From positions 28,727 through 92,726 of the forward strand of contig JBDHUC010000004.1 of the NCBI GenBank assembly GCA_039808985.1: a stretch of 64,000 nt of DNA, in the 5' to 3' direction. Source of the stretch: SXRF01 sp039808985 (GTDB lineage: Bacteria; Pseudomonadota; Alphaproteobacteria; Rickettsiales; SXRF01). The notes under the pieces were generated by a model. The model worked only from the letters and a program-made list of their open reading frames with translations, searched no databases and was not told the origin of the DNA. Made by a program: the position numbers and the translations under genes. Shown here piece by piece: positions 52,029-59,877 of this stretch (position 1 is the first letter of the stretch; each line of letters opens with the position of its first letter).

Positions 52029-53417
52029 ATGATGAAAATATTAAAGGCTTCGGACATGAAAATGACAGAAAAAACAGCAGGCAGCCAGGGCGGAAAAAAA
52101 TTATTTATATTATTCCTGTTGGTAGCTGTATTTTTAACATCATTTATAGCAATTCCTCAGCCGGGATATGCTCAGCTAACAACCCAGACCAACCTGGATG
52201 ACCAGCTTCCAAACATTGCTAATGGCAGCACTTTGCCAGGCTGTACGGTAGATGCGGCAGGCAATGAAACTGCGGGTTTTAAATTGCCGCAGACATATAT
52301 TATTTCACGCATAATTAAAGAAATAAGCCTTAAGCTATCACTGGCATCCACCCAGATATATAACAAGCTAATCCTCGATAGCTATTACAAGGTAATTATA
52401 ATGGCCTGCTTCTCATTATATTTTGCCATATACGGTATAATGTTCATGACCGGGATGATCCCCATAAGCCTGCATGACTTTATAGTAAGGCTGGTTAAAA
52501 TCGGGATTATAGTCATGCTGTTGGAGCCGACTTCGTGGAAGTTTTTTAACGATACTGTAGTTCGTTTCTTTAACCAGGGCACGAATGAAATAATAAACTA
52601 CTTTACCATGACCGGGAATTTCCCCGGTTCAAGTATACAAAACACTGGCCCTCTGCCTAATATAACCAATACTGCCACTTCGGCATCGACAGCATTTCTG
52701 GTTATTGATGGTGTTTTATCAAAAATAGTTTCCAGTAAGCTTTTCGTAGTAATGATGTCAGCGTCCCTCACCAACGTATATGGCTTCCTTATGGGCGGCT
52801 TGCTGCTTTGGGCTATAATCCTGTTTTTGAAATCATTGTTTGACGCCCTTTGGGTATATATAATGTCGCTGGTGTTGAAAGCGTTGCTTTTCGGGCTTGC
52901 TCCTATTTTCATACCAACCATATTATTCCAAAGGACCCGCCATCTGTTTGACAACTGGCTGAACCAGATAGTCAATGCGACATTGCAGCCGATACTGCTG
53001 TTTATCTTTTATATATTCTTCGTAAAATTAATGGAAGGTTCCCTCGATCAGATATTAGCCCATCCGGTATGCTGGACCAAGCTCCCGGAAGGTTACAGGG
53101 GTTCACCATTCGACTTTGTTTTCTGGAGGTTTGCTGAAAGGGGAGATAATGGCTGGAGGCCAAGCCAGGATTCTTTCAACACAGCCACACAGGAATTCCC
53201 GATTCCTATAGTAGAGTTGCTGTCCTTCCTGCTTATTGCCGAGATTGCCAGCAACTTTAACAAGGTTGTGATACAGATTGCCAATACCATATCTCAGGCC
53301 AGTGTAAACCTGAATACAGGTAATCCTATGCATGCCGCAGCGCATTCTTTAGGCGGCAGCGGCGGCGGCAACAGCCTTGCAAAGCTTAATAATAGCGGTT
53401 TAGGGCCATCACGTTAA
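52029..53417 (+). CDS. virB6: VirB6/TrbL family membrane protein, third copy
   Basis: 462 residues. Signal-like segment LFILFLLVAVFLTSFIAIPQ after a basic N-terminus, ending PGYAQ, so a signal peptidase site is plausible. The core has KVIIMACFSLYFAIYGIMFM, MSLVLKALLFGLAPIFIPTI and RTRHLFDNWLNQIVNATLQP, the charged loop pattern shared with the other copies. The C-terminus is Gly/Ser/Asn-rich and probably disordered. It is the last T4SS gene in the window. A downstream start at ATG 52056 is possible but would shorten only the basic tail. Confidence 0.85.
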   Translation: MMKILKASDMKMTEKTAGSQGGKKLFILFLLVAVFLTSFIAIPQPGYAQLTTQTNLDDQLPNIANGSTLPGCTVDAAGNETAGFKLPQTYIISRIIKEISLKLSLASTQIYNKLILDSYYKVIIMACFSLYFAIYGIMFMTGMIPISLHDFIVRLVKIGIIVMLLEPTSWKFFNDTVVRFFNQGTNEIINYFTMTGNFPGSSIQNTGPLPNITNTATSASTAFLVIDGVLSKIVSSKLFVVMMSASLTNVYGFLMGGLLLWAIILFLKSLFDALWVYIMSLVLKALLFGLAPIFIPTILFQRTRHLFDNWLNQIVNATLQPILLFIFYIFFVKLMEGSLDQILAHPVCWTKLPEGYRGSPFDFVFWRFAERGDNGWRPSQDSFNTATQEFPIPIVELLSFLLIAEIASNFNKVVIQIANTISQASVNLNTGNPMHAAAHSLGGSGGGNSLAKLNNSGLGPSR

Positions 53418-53427
53418 CAGTATTTAT

Positions 53428-54291
53428 ATGCAGGGTTTTATAAATAATGCGATTGAGTCATGGATATATATTGGTCCATACCTGTTTGGCTTTTTTATAA
53501 TTTTTTCCGCCCTTGCTTATTTTATGCCATGCAATAAGGGGCAGCCGTTTTTACACAGGGGCACAGTAATAGACCTGCTTTACGGCCTGATAATACCGCT
53601 TTTCAGCCGATACGTAAACATGCTGTTCTTAATCTTAGGTTTTTCGATATTTTTCTATTCAACCTCAAAGGAACAGCTCCAGGATTATTTGAATAATGGA
53701 CACGGGCTGGCGAAGGAATTACCATTATGGCTACAGGCTGCGCTGGTATTCCTGCTTTCTGATATAATCCTGTACTGGACGCACCGTTTTTTCCATACTC
53801 CGCGCATGTGGCGCTGGCATGCTATACATCATTCGGCAAAAATAGTTGATTGGCTTACCAGCTACCGTTTCCATCCCATAAATATCTGGTTTTCATTCAC
53901 CATGACCGACACCATCATGCTCCTTCTGGGTTTTTCGCCAGCCGCAATAGGCACAATGGGGCTTTTCAATATGGCCTACTCTTTTATGGTTCATGCTAAC
54001 CTGAATTGGACTTTCGGCCCATTCCGTTATATTTTCGCCAGCCCGGTTTTTCACCGCTGGCATCACACTACGCAAAAGGAAGGGCTGGATAAAAATTTTG
54101 CTCCCACCTTTCCGCTTCTTGATGTTATGTTTGGAACATTCTATATGCCCGAAGGAAAACTTCCGGAAACTTATGGTGTGCTTGGTGCCGCAATACCGGA
54201 ATCATTCATAGGCCAGCTAATATGGCCATTCAGGAAAGAAAACCAGCCATCATCCTGTGAGGCGCGGAGCGACCACCTGTCACCCCGCTGA
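53428..54291 (+). CDS. Fatty acid hydroxylase/sterol desaturase family protein
   Basis: 287 residues. Membrane diiron oxygenase-type protein: helices near the N-terminus, then the His clusters HRFFHTPRMWRWHAIHHS, NAL-like HANLNWTFGPFRYIF and FHRWHHTTQKEG. The eight-His set appears complete, so it should bind two irons and hydroxylate or desaturate a lipid. Substrate unknown. The last about 14 residues (SSCEARSDHLSPR) are encoded by palindromic repeats, so the native end was replaced or extended. It follows the third virB6 by ten bases and could be read through from it, with no functional link evident. Confidence 0.88.
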   Translation: MQGFINNAIESWIYIGPYLFGFFIIFSALAYFMPCNKGQPFLHRGTVIDLLYGLIIPLFSRYVNMLFLILGFSIFFYSTSKEQLQDYLNNGHGLAKELPLWLQAALVFLLSDIILYWTHRFFHTPRMWRWHAIHHSAKIVDWLTSYRFHPINIWFSFTMTDTIMLLLGFSPAAIGTMGLFNMAYSFMVHANLNWTFGPFRYIFASPVFHRWHHTTQKEGLDKNFAPTFPLLDVMFGTFYMPEGKLPETYGVLGAAIPESFIGQLIWPFRKENQPSSCEARSDHLSPR

Positions 54292-54480
54292 ATAGCGGGG
54301 TCTGGGCCTTAGGCTTAATACCGGATGCCGCCATACGGCGATATGACAAGCTGGGAAAACATCCTGAGATCCTGCGCAATGTTTACGCATTCGCAGGACG
54401 ACACCCACACTATCCCCTGTGAAGCGCGCCGCCACAAAACAGTCATCCTGTGAGGAGCGGAGCGACTGCACAGGACTCCA
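54251..54480. repeat. Nested repeat block after the hydroxylase gene
   Basis: First PE-A half at 54251-54276, interrupted by the TTGTCA-type element 54277-54350 (CTGTCACCCCGC ... ATATGACAAG), then the second PE-A hairpin at 54369-54402. A further half PE-A lies at 54442-54477. The TTGTCA element contains GGATGCCGCCATACGG and CCCCGCTGAATAGCGGGG, the latter matching the ends of the GIY-YIG cassette. Confidence 0.8.
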
Positions 54481-54915
54481 TCAACCATTAAGCAGCTTAT
54501 CGATCTCTTCATTACTCAAAGCCCGTGATTCAGCCGCTGGCTCAGCAGCAGGTGGCGGTGCTGGTGGTGGTTCAGGCGCAGCCTGGACAGGCGCGGCAGC
54601 AACTGGCTCTTCAGGTTTTTGCGGGGGTTGGTCTTCGCTATAGTTATCAGCGCTTTCCGGTTCCATACTACCTATAAAATCCTGGTTTAGAACCTGGTTC
54701 AAATGAATGACATTAAAACCAAGCGGATCGTGCCGCTGGATCTTATATATTTTTTTATTTTTGCAGGCAGCCATGGCATCAAGTGCAGAAGCGGCTTCCA
54801 CCAGTTCAAAATTTTTTCTATCACGATAAACGCGATACACCATAGCTGAGGAAAGTTGCAAATCCTTGCGCGGAATAAACAATTCTTCAAAAGGTTCTTT
54901 ATTTTCTTCTTTCAT
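54481..54915 (-). CDS. Unknown protein with Pro/Ala-rich C-terminal region
   Basis: About 144 residues; the start is uncertain (ATG 54915 or 54924). The N-terminal 80 residues form a small domain (LFIPRKDLQLSSAMVYRVYR, AASALDAMAACKNKKIYKIQ), followed by a Pro/Ala/Gln-rich linker and the short acidic end SRALSNEEIDKLLNG. The terminal SNEEIDKLL resembles the FliM N-terminal signature SQ-EIDALL, which binds CheY or FliN in flagellar proteins. That likeness is short, so a link to the motor is only a suggestion. The stop lies three bases from the repeat block. Confidence 0.6.
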   Translation of the reverse strand: MKEENKEPFEELFIPRKDLQLSSAMVYRVYRDRKNFELVEAASALDAMAACKNKKIYKIQRHDPLGFNVIHLNQVLNQDFIGSMEPESADNYSEDQPPQKPEEPVAAAPVQAAPEPPPAPPPAAEPAAESRALSNEEIDKLLNG

Positions 54916-54976
54916 ATTCTCCATCCAAAATAAATTAAGGATGAACAAATCCGCAATTTTTGGCTAAAGCGTTTTT

Positions 54977-55486
54977 TTAATATGCTTTCCAGCGCATTAC
55001 TCCAAACAAATGCGAAACCTGTCCGTTTTCGTATCCGAGGGGAACAATGCAAGTTCTGTACCGAACATTCATATGATGTGCGTTAGTGAATTCACCTTCA
55101 TCAATAACCGGATGTTTTTTATCCAGAACTTCCTCTATTTTTTTCAGGTTCGGGACTTTGGTGCTTGATAATAAACGCAATGCCATATCCGGATTATTGA
55201 CATCATCACCAAATGCGCCAACCAGAGCCGAACCCATATAGCTATAACGGTAGCCGATACGCTTAACCACGTCATCAAGGCTTATCAGGAAGCAGTAATC
55301 CCATATGTCAGCTATTTCTTCCGGTTCAATATCGCTTTCATGCGGCAACTCGCTTTTATTGCGTATCTTGTTCCAGTATGCGAGTAGTTCATCATGACAG
55401 CGATGATGCAGGTCGCCTTCCTTGCCATGGCTTTTAAGTTCAGTCTGTTTCATTGTATGTTCTTGTTTCATTGCATGTTCTTTCAT
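54977..55486 (-). CDS. PAS_5-type sensory domain protein
   Basis: About 169 residues from ATG 55486. The core (WDYCFLISLDDVVKRIGYRY, SYMGSALVGAFGDDV, MNVRYRTCIVPLGYENGQVS, LFGVMRWKAY) is the alphaproteobacterial PAS_5 domain, a single PAS module with no output domain. These proteins occur in many copies in alphaproteobacteria and are linked in some to cell-cycle or developmental control; function here is unknown. The N-terminus carries short repeats (MKEHAMKQEHTMKQ) and may be mis-assigned, since three ATGs follow each other within 30 bases. Confidence 0.8.
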   Translation of the reverse strand: MKEHAMKQEHTMKQTELKSHGKEGDLHHRCHDELLAYWNKIRNKSELPHESDIEPEEIADIWDYCFLISLDDVVKRIGYRYSYMGSALVGAFGDDVNNPDMALRLLSSTKVPNLKKIEEVLDKKHPVIDEGEFTNAHHMNVRYRTCIVPLGYENGQVSHLFGVMRWKAY

Positions 55487-55575
55487 AAGCAACCATCATA
55501 ACATAATTTTACGCTTTGTATAACTATAAAATCCATTTTTTTCATTAACTTAAACATGCCGGCTTTAATAAAAAA

Positions 55576-56544
55576 TTAATCATGTCGGTTTTTATCGCGG
55601 TATTCCTTGACATTACGGTTATGTTCTTCCAGCGAGCTTGCAAAATTATGCCCGCCCCTGCCAGTCGCAACAAAATATATCTCATTGCTTACAGCAGGAT
55701 GCAGCACTGCCTCAATAGCTTCGCGGCTGGGGTTGGTTATCGGGGCTGGGGGCAGGCCGTCTATAACATAAGTATTGTAAGCCGTTTCGCTTTTCAGATC
55801 GGCCAGCGTCAATGGACGGCCAAGCGGTTTTCCGTTTGCCTTTTCAATCCCGTAAACTGTGGTCGGGTCTGATTGCAGCTTCATACCTATCTTCATGCGG
55901 TTTAAAAACACCGCCGCGATGCGCGGCCTTTCAGCAGCAACCCCGGTTTCCTTTTCCACGATAGAAGCAAGTATAACCGCCTGCGCAGGCGTTGTATAAG
56001 GCAAGCCATCAGCCTTTTTCGCCCATAACTCAGCGACAGCCGCCTTCATTTTTTCCTGCATCCTGGCAATTATCGAAGCGCGTGTATCGCCATAGGTAAA
56101 ATGGTAGGTCTGCGGCAGCAGAGAACCTTCTTCAATATTAGCGGGAACATTGCCAGAAAGCACAGGTTCAGCCGTGAGCAATGCCGAAACCTCGCGCACA
56201 TTAAGGCCTTCCGCAAAGGTTATTTTATGCACCACCACCTGACCGGCAACCAGCATCTGCATAACCGCTTGTGGCGATATGCCAGCCGGGAACAGATATT
56301 CTCCGGCTTTTATCTTTGCGCCGTCTTTATCAAAATATCCAATAGCCTTAAAAACCAGGGGTAAATCTATCACGCCTTTTAGCGCAAGATCATCAACACT
56401 CTTCGAAAAACCATTTCCTTTAGGAAGGATAACAGTGGTGTCCTGCGTTGTCTTACCCGGTGAAATATAATTATCCCATGCGAGCAATCCGGCTGCACCA
56501 GCGGATAAAAATAAAACTAAAAAGATAATTAAAAAATTACGCAA
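55576..56544 (-). CDS. mltG: Endolytic murein transglycosylase MltG
   Basis: 322 residues. One N-terminal membrane helix (FLIIFLVLFLSAGAAGLLAW), a LysM-like region, and the YceG domain with the catalytic Glu in ILASIVEKETGVAAERPRIA and the RMKIGMKLQSDPTTVYG signature. It cuts nascent glycan strands and limits their length. In many alphaproteobacteria mltG lies next to fabF, as here, with about 315 bases of repeats between them. The product should be in the inner membrane facing the periplasm. Confidence 0.95.
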   Translation of the reverse strand: MRNFLIIFLVLFLSAGAAGLLAWDNYISPGKTTQDTTVILPKGNGFSKSVDDLALKGVIDLPLVFKAIGYFDKDGAKIKAGEYLFPAGISPQAVMQMLVAGQVVVHKITFAEGLNVREVSALLTAEPVLSGNVPANIEEGSLLPQTYHFTYGDTRASIIARMQEKMKAAVAELWAKKADGLPYTTPAQAVILASIVEKETGVAAERPRIAAVFLNRMKIGMKLQSDPTTVYGIEKANGKPLGRPLTLADLKSETAYNTYVIDGLPPAPITNPSREAIEAVLHPAVSNEIYFVATGRGGHNFASSLEEHNRNVKEYRDKNRHD

Positions 56545-56565
56545 ATTTTTGCCCTCAAAACCTTA

Positions 56566-56653
56566 TTGTCATACCGGGCTTGAGCCAGGATCCATGGCTA
56601 CAAATTCCATCGGCGAATACTCCCTGGATCCCCCGCCTGCGCGGTGATGACAA
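56566..56653. repeat. TTGTCA-type palindromic element
   Basis: It begins TTGTCATACCGGGC and ends GCGGTGATGACAA; the inner CCAGGATCCATGG and CCCTGGATCCCC also pair. It directly abuts the element at 56655. Confidence 0.75.
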
Positions 56654-56654
56654 C

Positions 56655-56820
56655 TAGAGCGTTTTCGCTTTAGTTGTGCGTTAGGCATCCGAGGCGAAGT
56701 GTACACAGCAAATCCACATGTGGGATTTGCTTTTTATAAATTACAAAATCCCGCATGCGGATTTTGTTAGTACATGAGACGAAGGATAACAACACGCACG
56801 ATTAAATGGAAAATGCTCTA
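56655..56820. repeat. TAGAGC-family palindrome interrupted by two smaller palindromes
   Basis: It matches 44661-44765 on both sides, but the central three bases are replaced by 64 bases (56705-56768). The insert consists of an AGCAAATCC...GGATTTGCT hairpin and an ACAAAATCC...GGATTTTGT hairpin. The split is exactly at the palindrome centre. Confidence 0.85.
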
Positions 56821-56859
56821 ACTAATTACGAACTACGAAATACTAATTACGAATTATGG

Positions 56860-58116
56860 TTAAACTTGCCTGAACACCAGTGAAGCATTAGTCCCGCCAA
56901 AGCCGAACGAATTGGAAAGTGCAGCGCGGATTTTGCGCTTTTTGGCAGTATGCGCCACCAGATCCAGGTCGCATCCTTCAGATGGGTCATCCAGGTTTAA
57001 TGTCGGCGGGGCTACCTGATCGCGTATCGCAAGTATCGAAAAAATGGCTTCGACAGCACCTGCCGCACCAAGAAGATGCCCGATTGCTGATTTGGTTGAT
57101 GACATGGAAAGCTTATAAGCGGCATCACCGAACAGGTTTTTAACCGCGAGTAATTCCAGCTCATCACCAAGCGGGGTCGAGGTTCCGTGCGCATTGATAT
57201 AATCAATATCCTCAGGGTTCATGCCTGCGCGTTTAAGCGCAGCCGACATTGCGCGCCCTGCCCCTTCATGCTCCGGCGCAGGCGCGGTTATATGGTAAGC
57301 ATCACCAGACAGGCCATACCCCACCACCTCAGCATAAATTTTTGCACCGCGTTTTTTCGCATGTTCATATTCTTCGAGGACAACAACACCAGCCCCCTCG
57401 CCCATTACAAAGCCATCACGGCCTTTATCCCATGGGCGCGATGCCTTTGCCGGGGTTTCATTATACCCGGTCGACAAGGCGCGGGCAGCCGCAAACCCGG
57501 CCAGCCCGATGCGGCATATGGTAGCTTCCGCACCACCCGCCAGCATTATGTCAGCATCACCGAACTGTATCATCCTGGCAGCATCGCCGATAGCGTGCGC
57601 GCCGGTTGAGCAGGCTGTAACAACAGCATGGTTGGGTCCTTTGAAGCCATATTTAATGGAAATCTGCCCGGAAGCTAAATTTATCAGCGCCGCCGGGATA
57701 AAGAATGGGCTTACGCGCCGCGGGCCTTTTTCCTTCATCATCAAAACAGTTTCTTCAATAATGTGCAGCCCGCCAATACCAGAGCCAATCATAACCCCGG
57801 TACGCAATGCAGTTTCTTCATCAAGCGATGCTATACCAGCGTCCTCAACTGCCTGCGAAGCAGCGCCAAAAGCAAAATGGATAAAATCATCCATTTTTTT
57901 CTGTTCTTTTGGTTCTATATAGTTGTCGGCGTTGAATTGCCCAGGCTCATTGCCACGCACTACCTGCCCTGCGACCTTGGCCGGAATATCCGAAACATCG
58001 CAAAGAGTAATGCCCGTAAGCCCCGAGCGCGAAGAAACAATACCATCCCATGACTGCTCCACCCCGCAACCAAGCGGAGTAACCAGACCAAGACCAGTAA
58101 CTACGACCCTTCTCAT
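56860..58116 (-). CDS. fabF: Beta-ketoacyl-ACP synthase II
   Basis: 418 residues. It condenses malonyl-ACP with acyl-ACP in fatty acid elongation. The catalytic Cys is in AVVTACSTGAHAIGDA, and the two His are in YINAHGTSTPLGDELEL and STKSAIGHLLGAAGAVEAIF. Both FabF ends (MRRVVVTGLGLVTPLGCGVE, SFGFGGTNASLVF) are intact. Together with acpP, fabG and fabD upstream it forms the fatty acid cluster on the minus strand, 17 bases after acpP. The repeat block follows its stop codon. Confidence 0.97.
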   Translation of the reverse strand: MRRVVVTGLGLVTPLGCGVEQSWDGIVSSRSGLTGITLCDVSDIPAKVAGQVVRGNEPGQFNADNYIEPKEQKKMDDFIHFAFGAASQAVEDAGIASLDEETALRTGVMIGSGIGGLHIIEETVLMMKEKGPRRVSPFFIPAALINLASGQISIKYGFKGPNHAVVTACSTGAHAIGDAARMIQFGDADIMLAGGAEATICRIGLAGFAAARALSTGYNETPAKASRPWDKGRDGFVMGEGAGVVVLEEYEHAKKRGAKIYAEVVGYGLSGDAYHITAPAPEHEGAGRAMSAALKRAGMNPEDIDYINAHGTSTPLGDELELLAVKNLFGDAAYKLSMSSTKSAIGHLLGAAGAVEAIFSILAIRDQVAPPTLNLDDPSEGCDLDLVAHTAKKRKIRAALSNSFGFGGTNASLVFRQV

Positions 58117-58133
58117 AGATTAATTAGGAAATA

Positions 58134-58376
58134 TTACGCGGCTTTTGCGTGTTGCTGGATGTAATTTACAGCATCCTGCAGGCTTAAGATTTTTTCAGCG
58201 GCATCATCAGGAATTTCGATGTTGAATTCTTCTTCAAACGCCATAACCAGCTCAACGGTATCGAGGCTGTCAGCGCCAAGGTCGTCGATAAAGCTTGCTT
58301 CAAGCACAGCTTTGGATTCATCCACACCCAGATGTTCAACAACGATTTTTTTTACTCGTTCAGCAATATCACTCAT
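58134..58376 (-). CDS. acpP: Acyl carrier protein
   Basis: 80 residues, acidic. The phosphopantetheine attachment Ser is in LGADSLDTVELVMAFEEEF. It carries growing acyl chains for FabD, FabG and FabF. Its place between fabG and fabF is standard. About 290 bases separate it from fabG and contain an AGCAAATCC-type palindrome at 58404-58427, so acpP-fabF may have their own promoter. The C-terminus KILSLQDAVNYIQQHAKAA is ordinary. Confidence 0.97.
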   Translation of the reverse strand: MSDIAERVKKIVVEHLGVDESKAVLEASFIDDLGADSLDTVELVMAFEEEFNIEIPDDAAEKILSLQDAVNYIQQHAKAA

Positions 58377-58403
58377 GATGTTTTTCCTTCGTTAGTTACA
58401 CAT

Positions 58404-58427
58404 GCAAATCCATATATGGATTTGTTA
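58404..58427. repeat. Short palindrome upstream of acpP, AGCAAATCC family
   Basis: CAAATCCATATATGGATTTG is a perfect palindrome. Relatives lie at 31763-31787 and within 56705-56768. The RNA would form a hairpin 30 bases before the acpP start. Confidence 0.6.
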
Positions 58428-58670
58428 CTCTGAAATCTACAACTAATATTTTTTAATTGGTTAGAGTCGGGAACAATAATCATCCAAACTTAAACGTCAA
58501 TCTTAAAAACACCTGTTTAGATAAATAATTTCACAATCATACACAATATTTTCACTAAGCCACTGATGGAGTAGCATAACTCAAGGGCTATGACTACAAA
58601 AAAGTAGGATTCATGGCTAATGATTCATGTATTATTTAGCATACCGGCTGCCACTTGGCCTCAGGCCTCT

Positions 58671-59411
58671 TTAAGCCATATACATTCCACCATTAATATG
58701 TAGTGTCTGGCCGGTAATATAAGATGCCGAGTCACTGGCCAGATAAAGCGCCCCATCAGCGATCTCTTCTGCACTGCCCATACGCCCAAGCGGAATATTC
58801 TGGTTAATACGGGCTTTTTGCTCATCATTTAGCGCATCGGTCATTTTAGTTGCAATGAATCCCGGAGCGATACAATTAATAGTTATCCCGCGTGATGCCA
58901 CTTCCTGCGCCAGCGATTTCGCCATTCCGGTAAGCCCGGCTTTAGAAGCGCAGTAGTTAGCCTGGCCGGGATTCCCCGTCCACCCGACAACGGAAGTTAC
59001 AAATATGATGCGCCCGGCGCGGCGTTTAAGCATGCCTTTGATTGCCGCGCGCGCCAGCCGGAAACTGGCTGTCAGGTTGATGTCGATAACCTGCTGCCAT
59101 TCATCGTCTTTCATACGCAGCGCAAGATTATCTTTAGTAACGCCAGCGTTACACACTAATATATCCAGCCCTCCAAGTGCCTCTTCCGCATTTTTTATAA
59201 GCGCATCAACGCTGGCAAGGTCAGATAAATTGCAGGCGATAGGTATAACACCATTGCCCAGTTCAGCCGCAAAACCCTTCAGCTTTTCTTCGTTACTCCC
59301 TGAAATAGCCAGATGCGCGCCTGCTTCTTTGAAACTCTTGGCAATAGCACTTCCAATGCCACCGCTAGCCCCGGTTATAAGTGCTTTTTTGTTGGTAAGT
59401 GAGAATGTCAT
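58671..59411 (-). CDS. fabG: 3-oxoacyl-ACP reductase
   Basis: 246 residues from ATG 59411, preferred for the GAGGA site five bases before it; the longer frame to 59423 adds four residues. Short-chain dehydrogenase: NADPH loop ALITGASGGIGSAIAKSF, NAG in VCNAGVTKDNLALRM, catalytic Ser-Tyr-Lys in FVTSVVGWTGNPGQANYCASKAG (YxxxK), and the C-terminal TGQTLHINGGMYMA. It performs the first reduction of the fatty acid cycle. A four-helix cassette separates it from fabD upstream. Confidence 0.96.
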   Translation of the reverse strand: MTFSLTNKKALITGASGGIGSAIAKSFKEAGAHLAISGSNEEKLKGFAAELGNGVIPIACNLSDLASVDALIKNAEEALGGLDILVCNAGVTKDNLALRMKDDEWQQVIDINLTASFRLARAAIKGMLKRRAGRIIFVTSVVGWTGNPGQANYCASKAGLTGMAKSLAQEVASRGITINCIAPGFIATKMTDALNDEQKARINQNIPLGRMGSAEEIADGALYLASDSASYITGQTLHINGGMYMA

Positions 59412-59429
59412 TTTTGTCCTCATGTTTAG

Positions 59430-59877
59430 GGATTCAGGATTTAGGATTCAGGATTCGGGGGAAGAAAGTTTTTTATCCAGACTTTTTATAAGCCCATTGA
59501 GCATTTTTCCAACTTCCATATATCCATTAAATAAATACAATATTGCTTGCTCAGTTGTGTAACCTAAATCACTGGCAATATAAAGCTGTGTTTCAACTTC
59601 AGCAACAGAACCATAAGCTATATCAAGAAAGCGCATGTATTCTTTGGTAGTCCTGCGTGATTTTCCTTCAGCTATATTCGATGGAACAGAAACAGCCGCC
59701 CTTTGTAATTGACTGGATAAACCATATAATTCTTCTTTTGGAAATGTCTTTGTTAACTTATAAACAGCAGCGACCAAAACCCTTGATTTCTGCCAAACTT
59801 CCAAATCACGATAACTATTAATATTCATAATCTTATCTTGAATTTTCTCTGCCCCCTGAATCCTGACCCCTGAATCC
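59430..59877. mobile_element. Four-helix cassette with GATTCAGG-type inverted repeats, between fabD and fabG
   Basis: The left arm (59430-59461) has GGATTCAGG units; the right arm (59852-59877) is CCCCCTGAATCCTG plus ACCCCTGAATCC, its inverse. The four-helix gene fills the interior; its TGA stop lies in the left arm, and the right arm touches the fabD stop. Gene-less hairpins of the same type are at 38045 and 40701. Confidence 0.75.
59448..59828 (-). CDS. Four-helix bundle protein (TIGR02436), second copy
   Basis: 126 residues, paralogue of 5805-6221. The shared pattern is RDLEVWQKSRVLVAAVY, FPKEELYGLSSQLQRAAVSV, PSNIAEGKSRRTTKEYMRFL and MLNGLIKSLDKKL. The last residues SPES and the stop are encoded by the left inverted-repeat arm, as in the first copy where the arm also encodes the C-terminus. 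Function is unknown. Its presence inside a fatty acid operon with no related function supports its being a passenger or mobile cassette gene. Confidence 0.9.
   Translation of the reverse strand: MNINSYRDLEVWQKSRVLVAAVYKLTKTFPKEELYGLSSQLQRAAVSVPSNIAEGKSRRTTKEYMRFLDIAYGSVAEVETQLYIASDLGYTTEQAILYLFNGYMEVGKMLNGLIKSLDKKLSSPES

Larger units (their letters stand above)
56545..56859. other. Repeat-filled intergenic region between mltG and fabF
   Basis: No gene seen. It contains a TTGTCA-type element (56566-56653), an interrupted 105-bp-type palindrome (56655-56820) and short TAATTACGAA direct repeats (56824-56854) next to the fabF stop. Confidence 0.75.
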
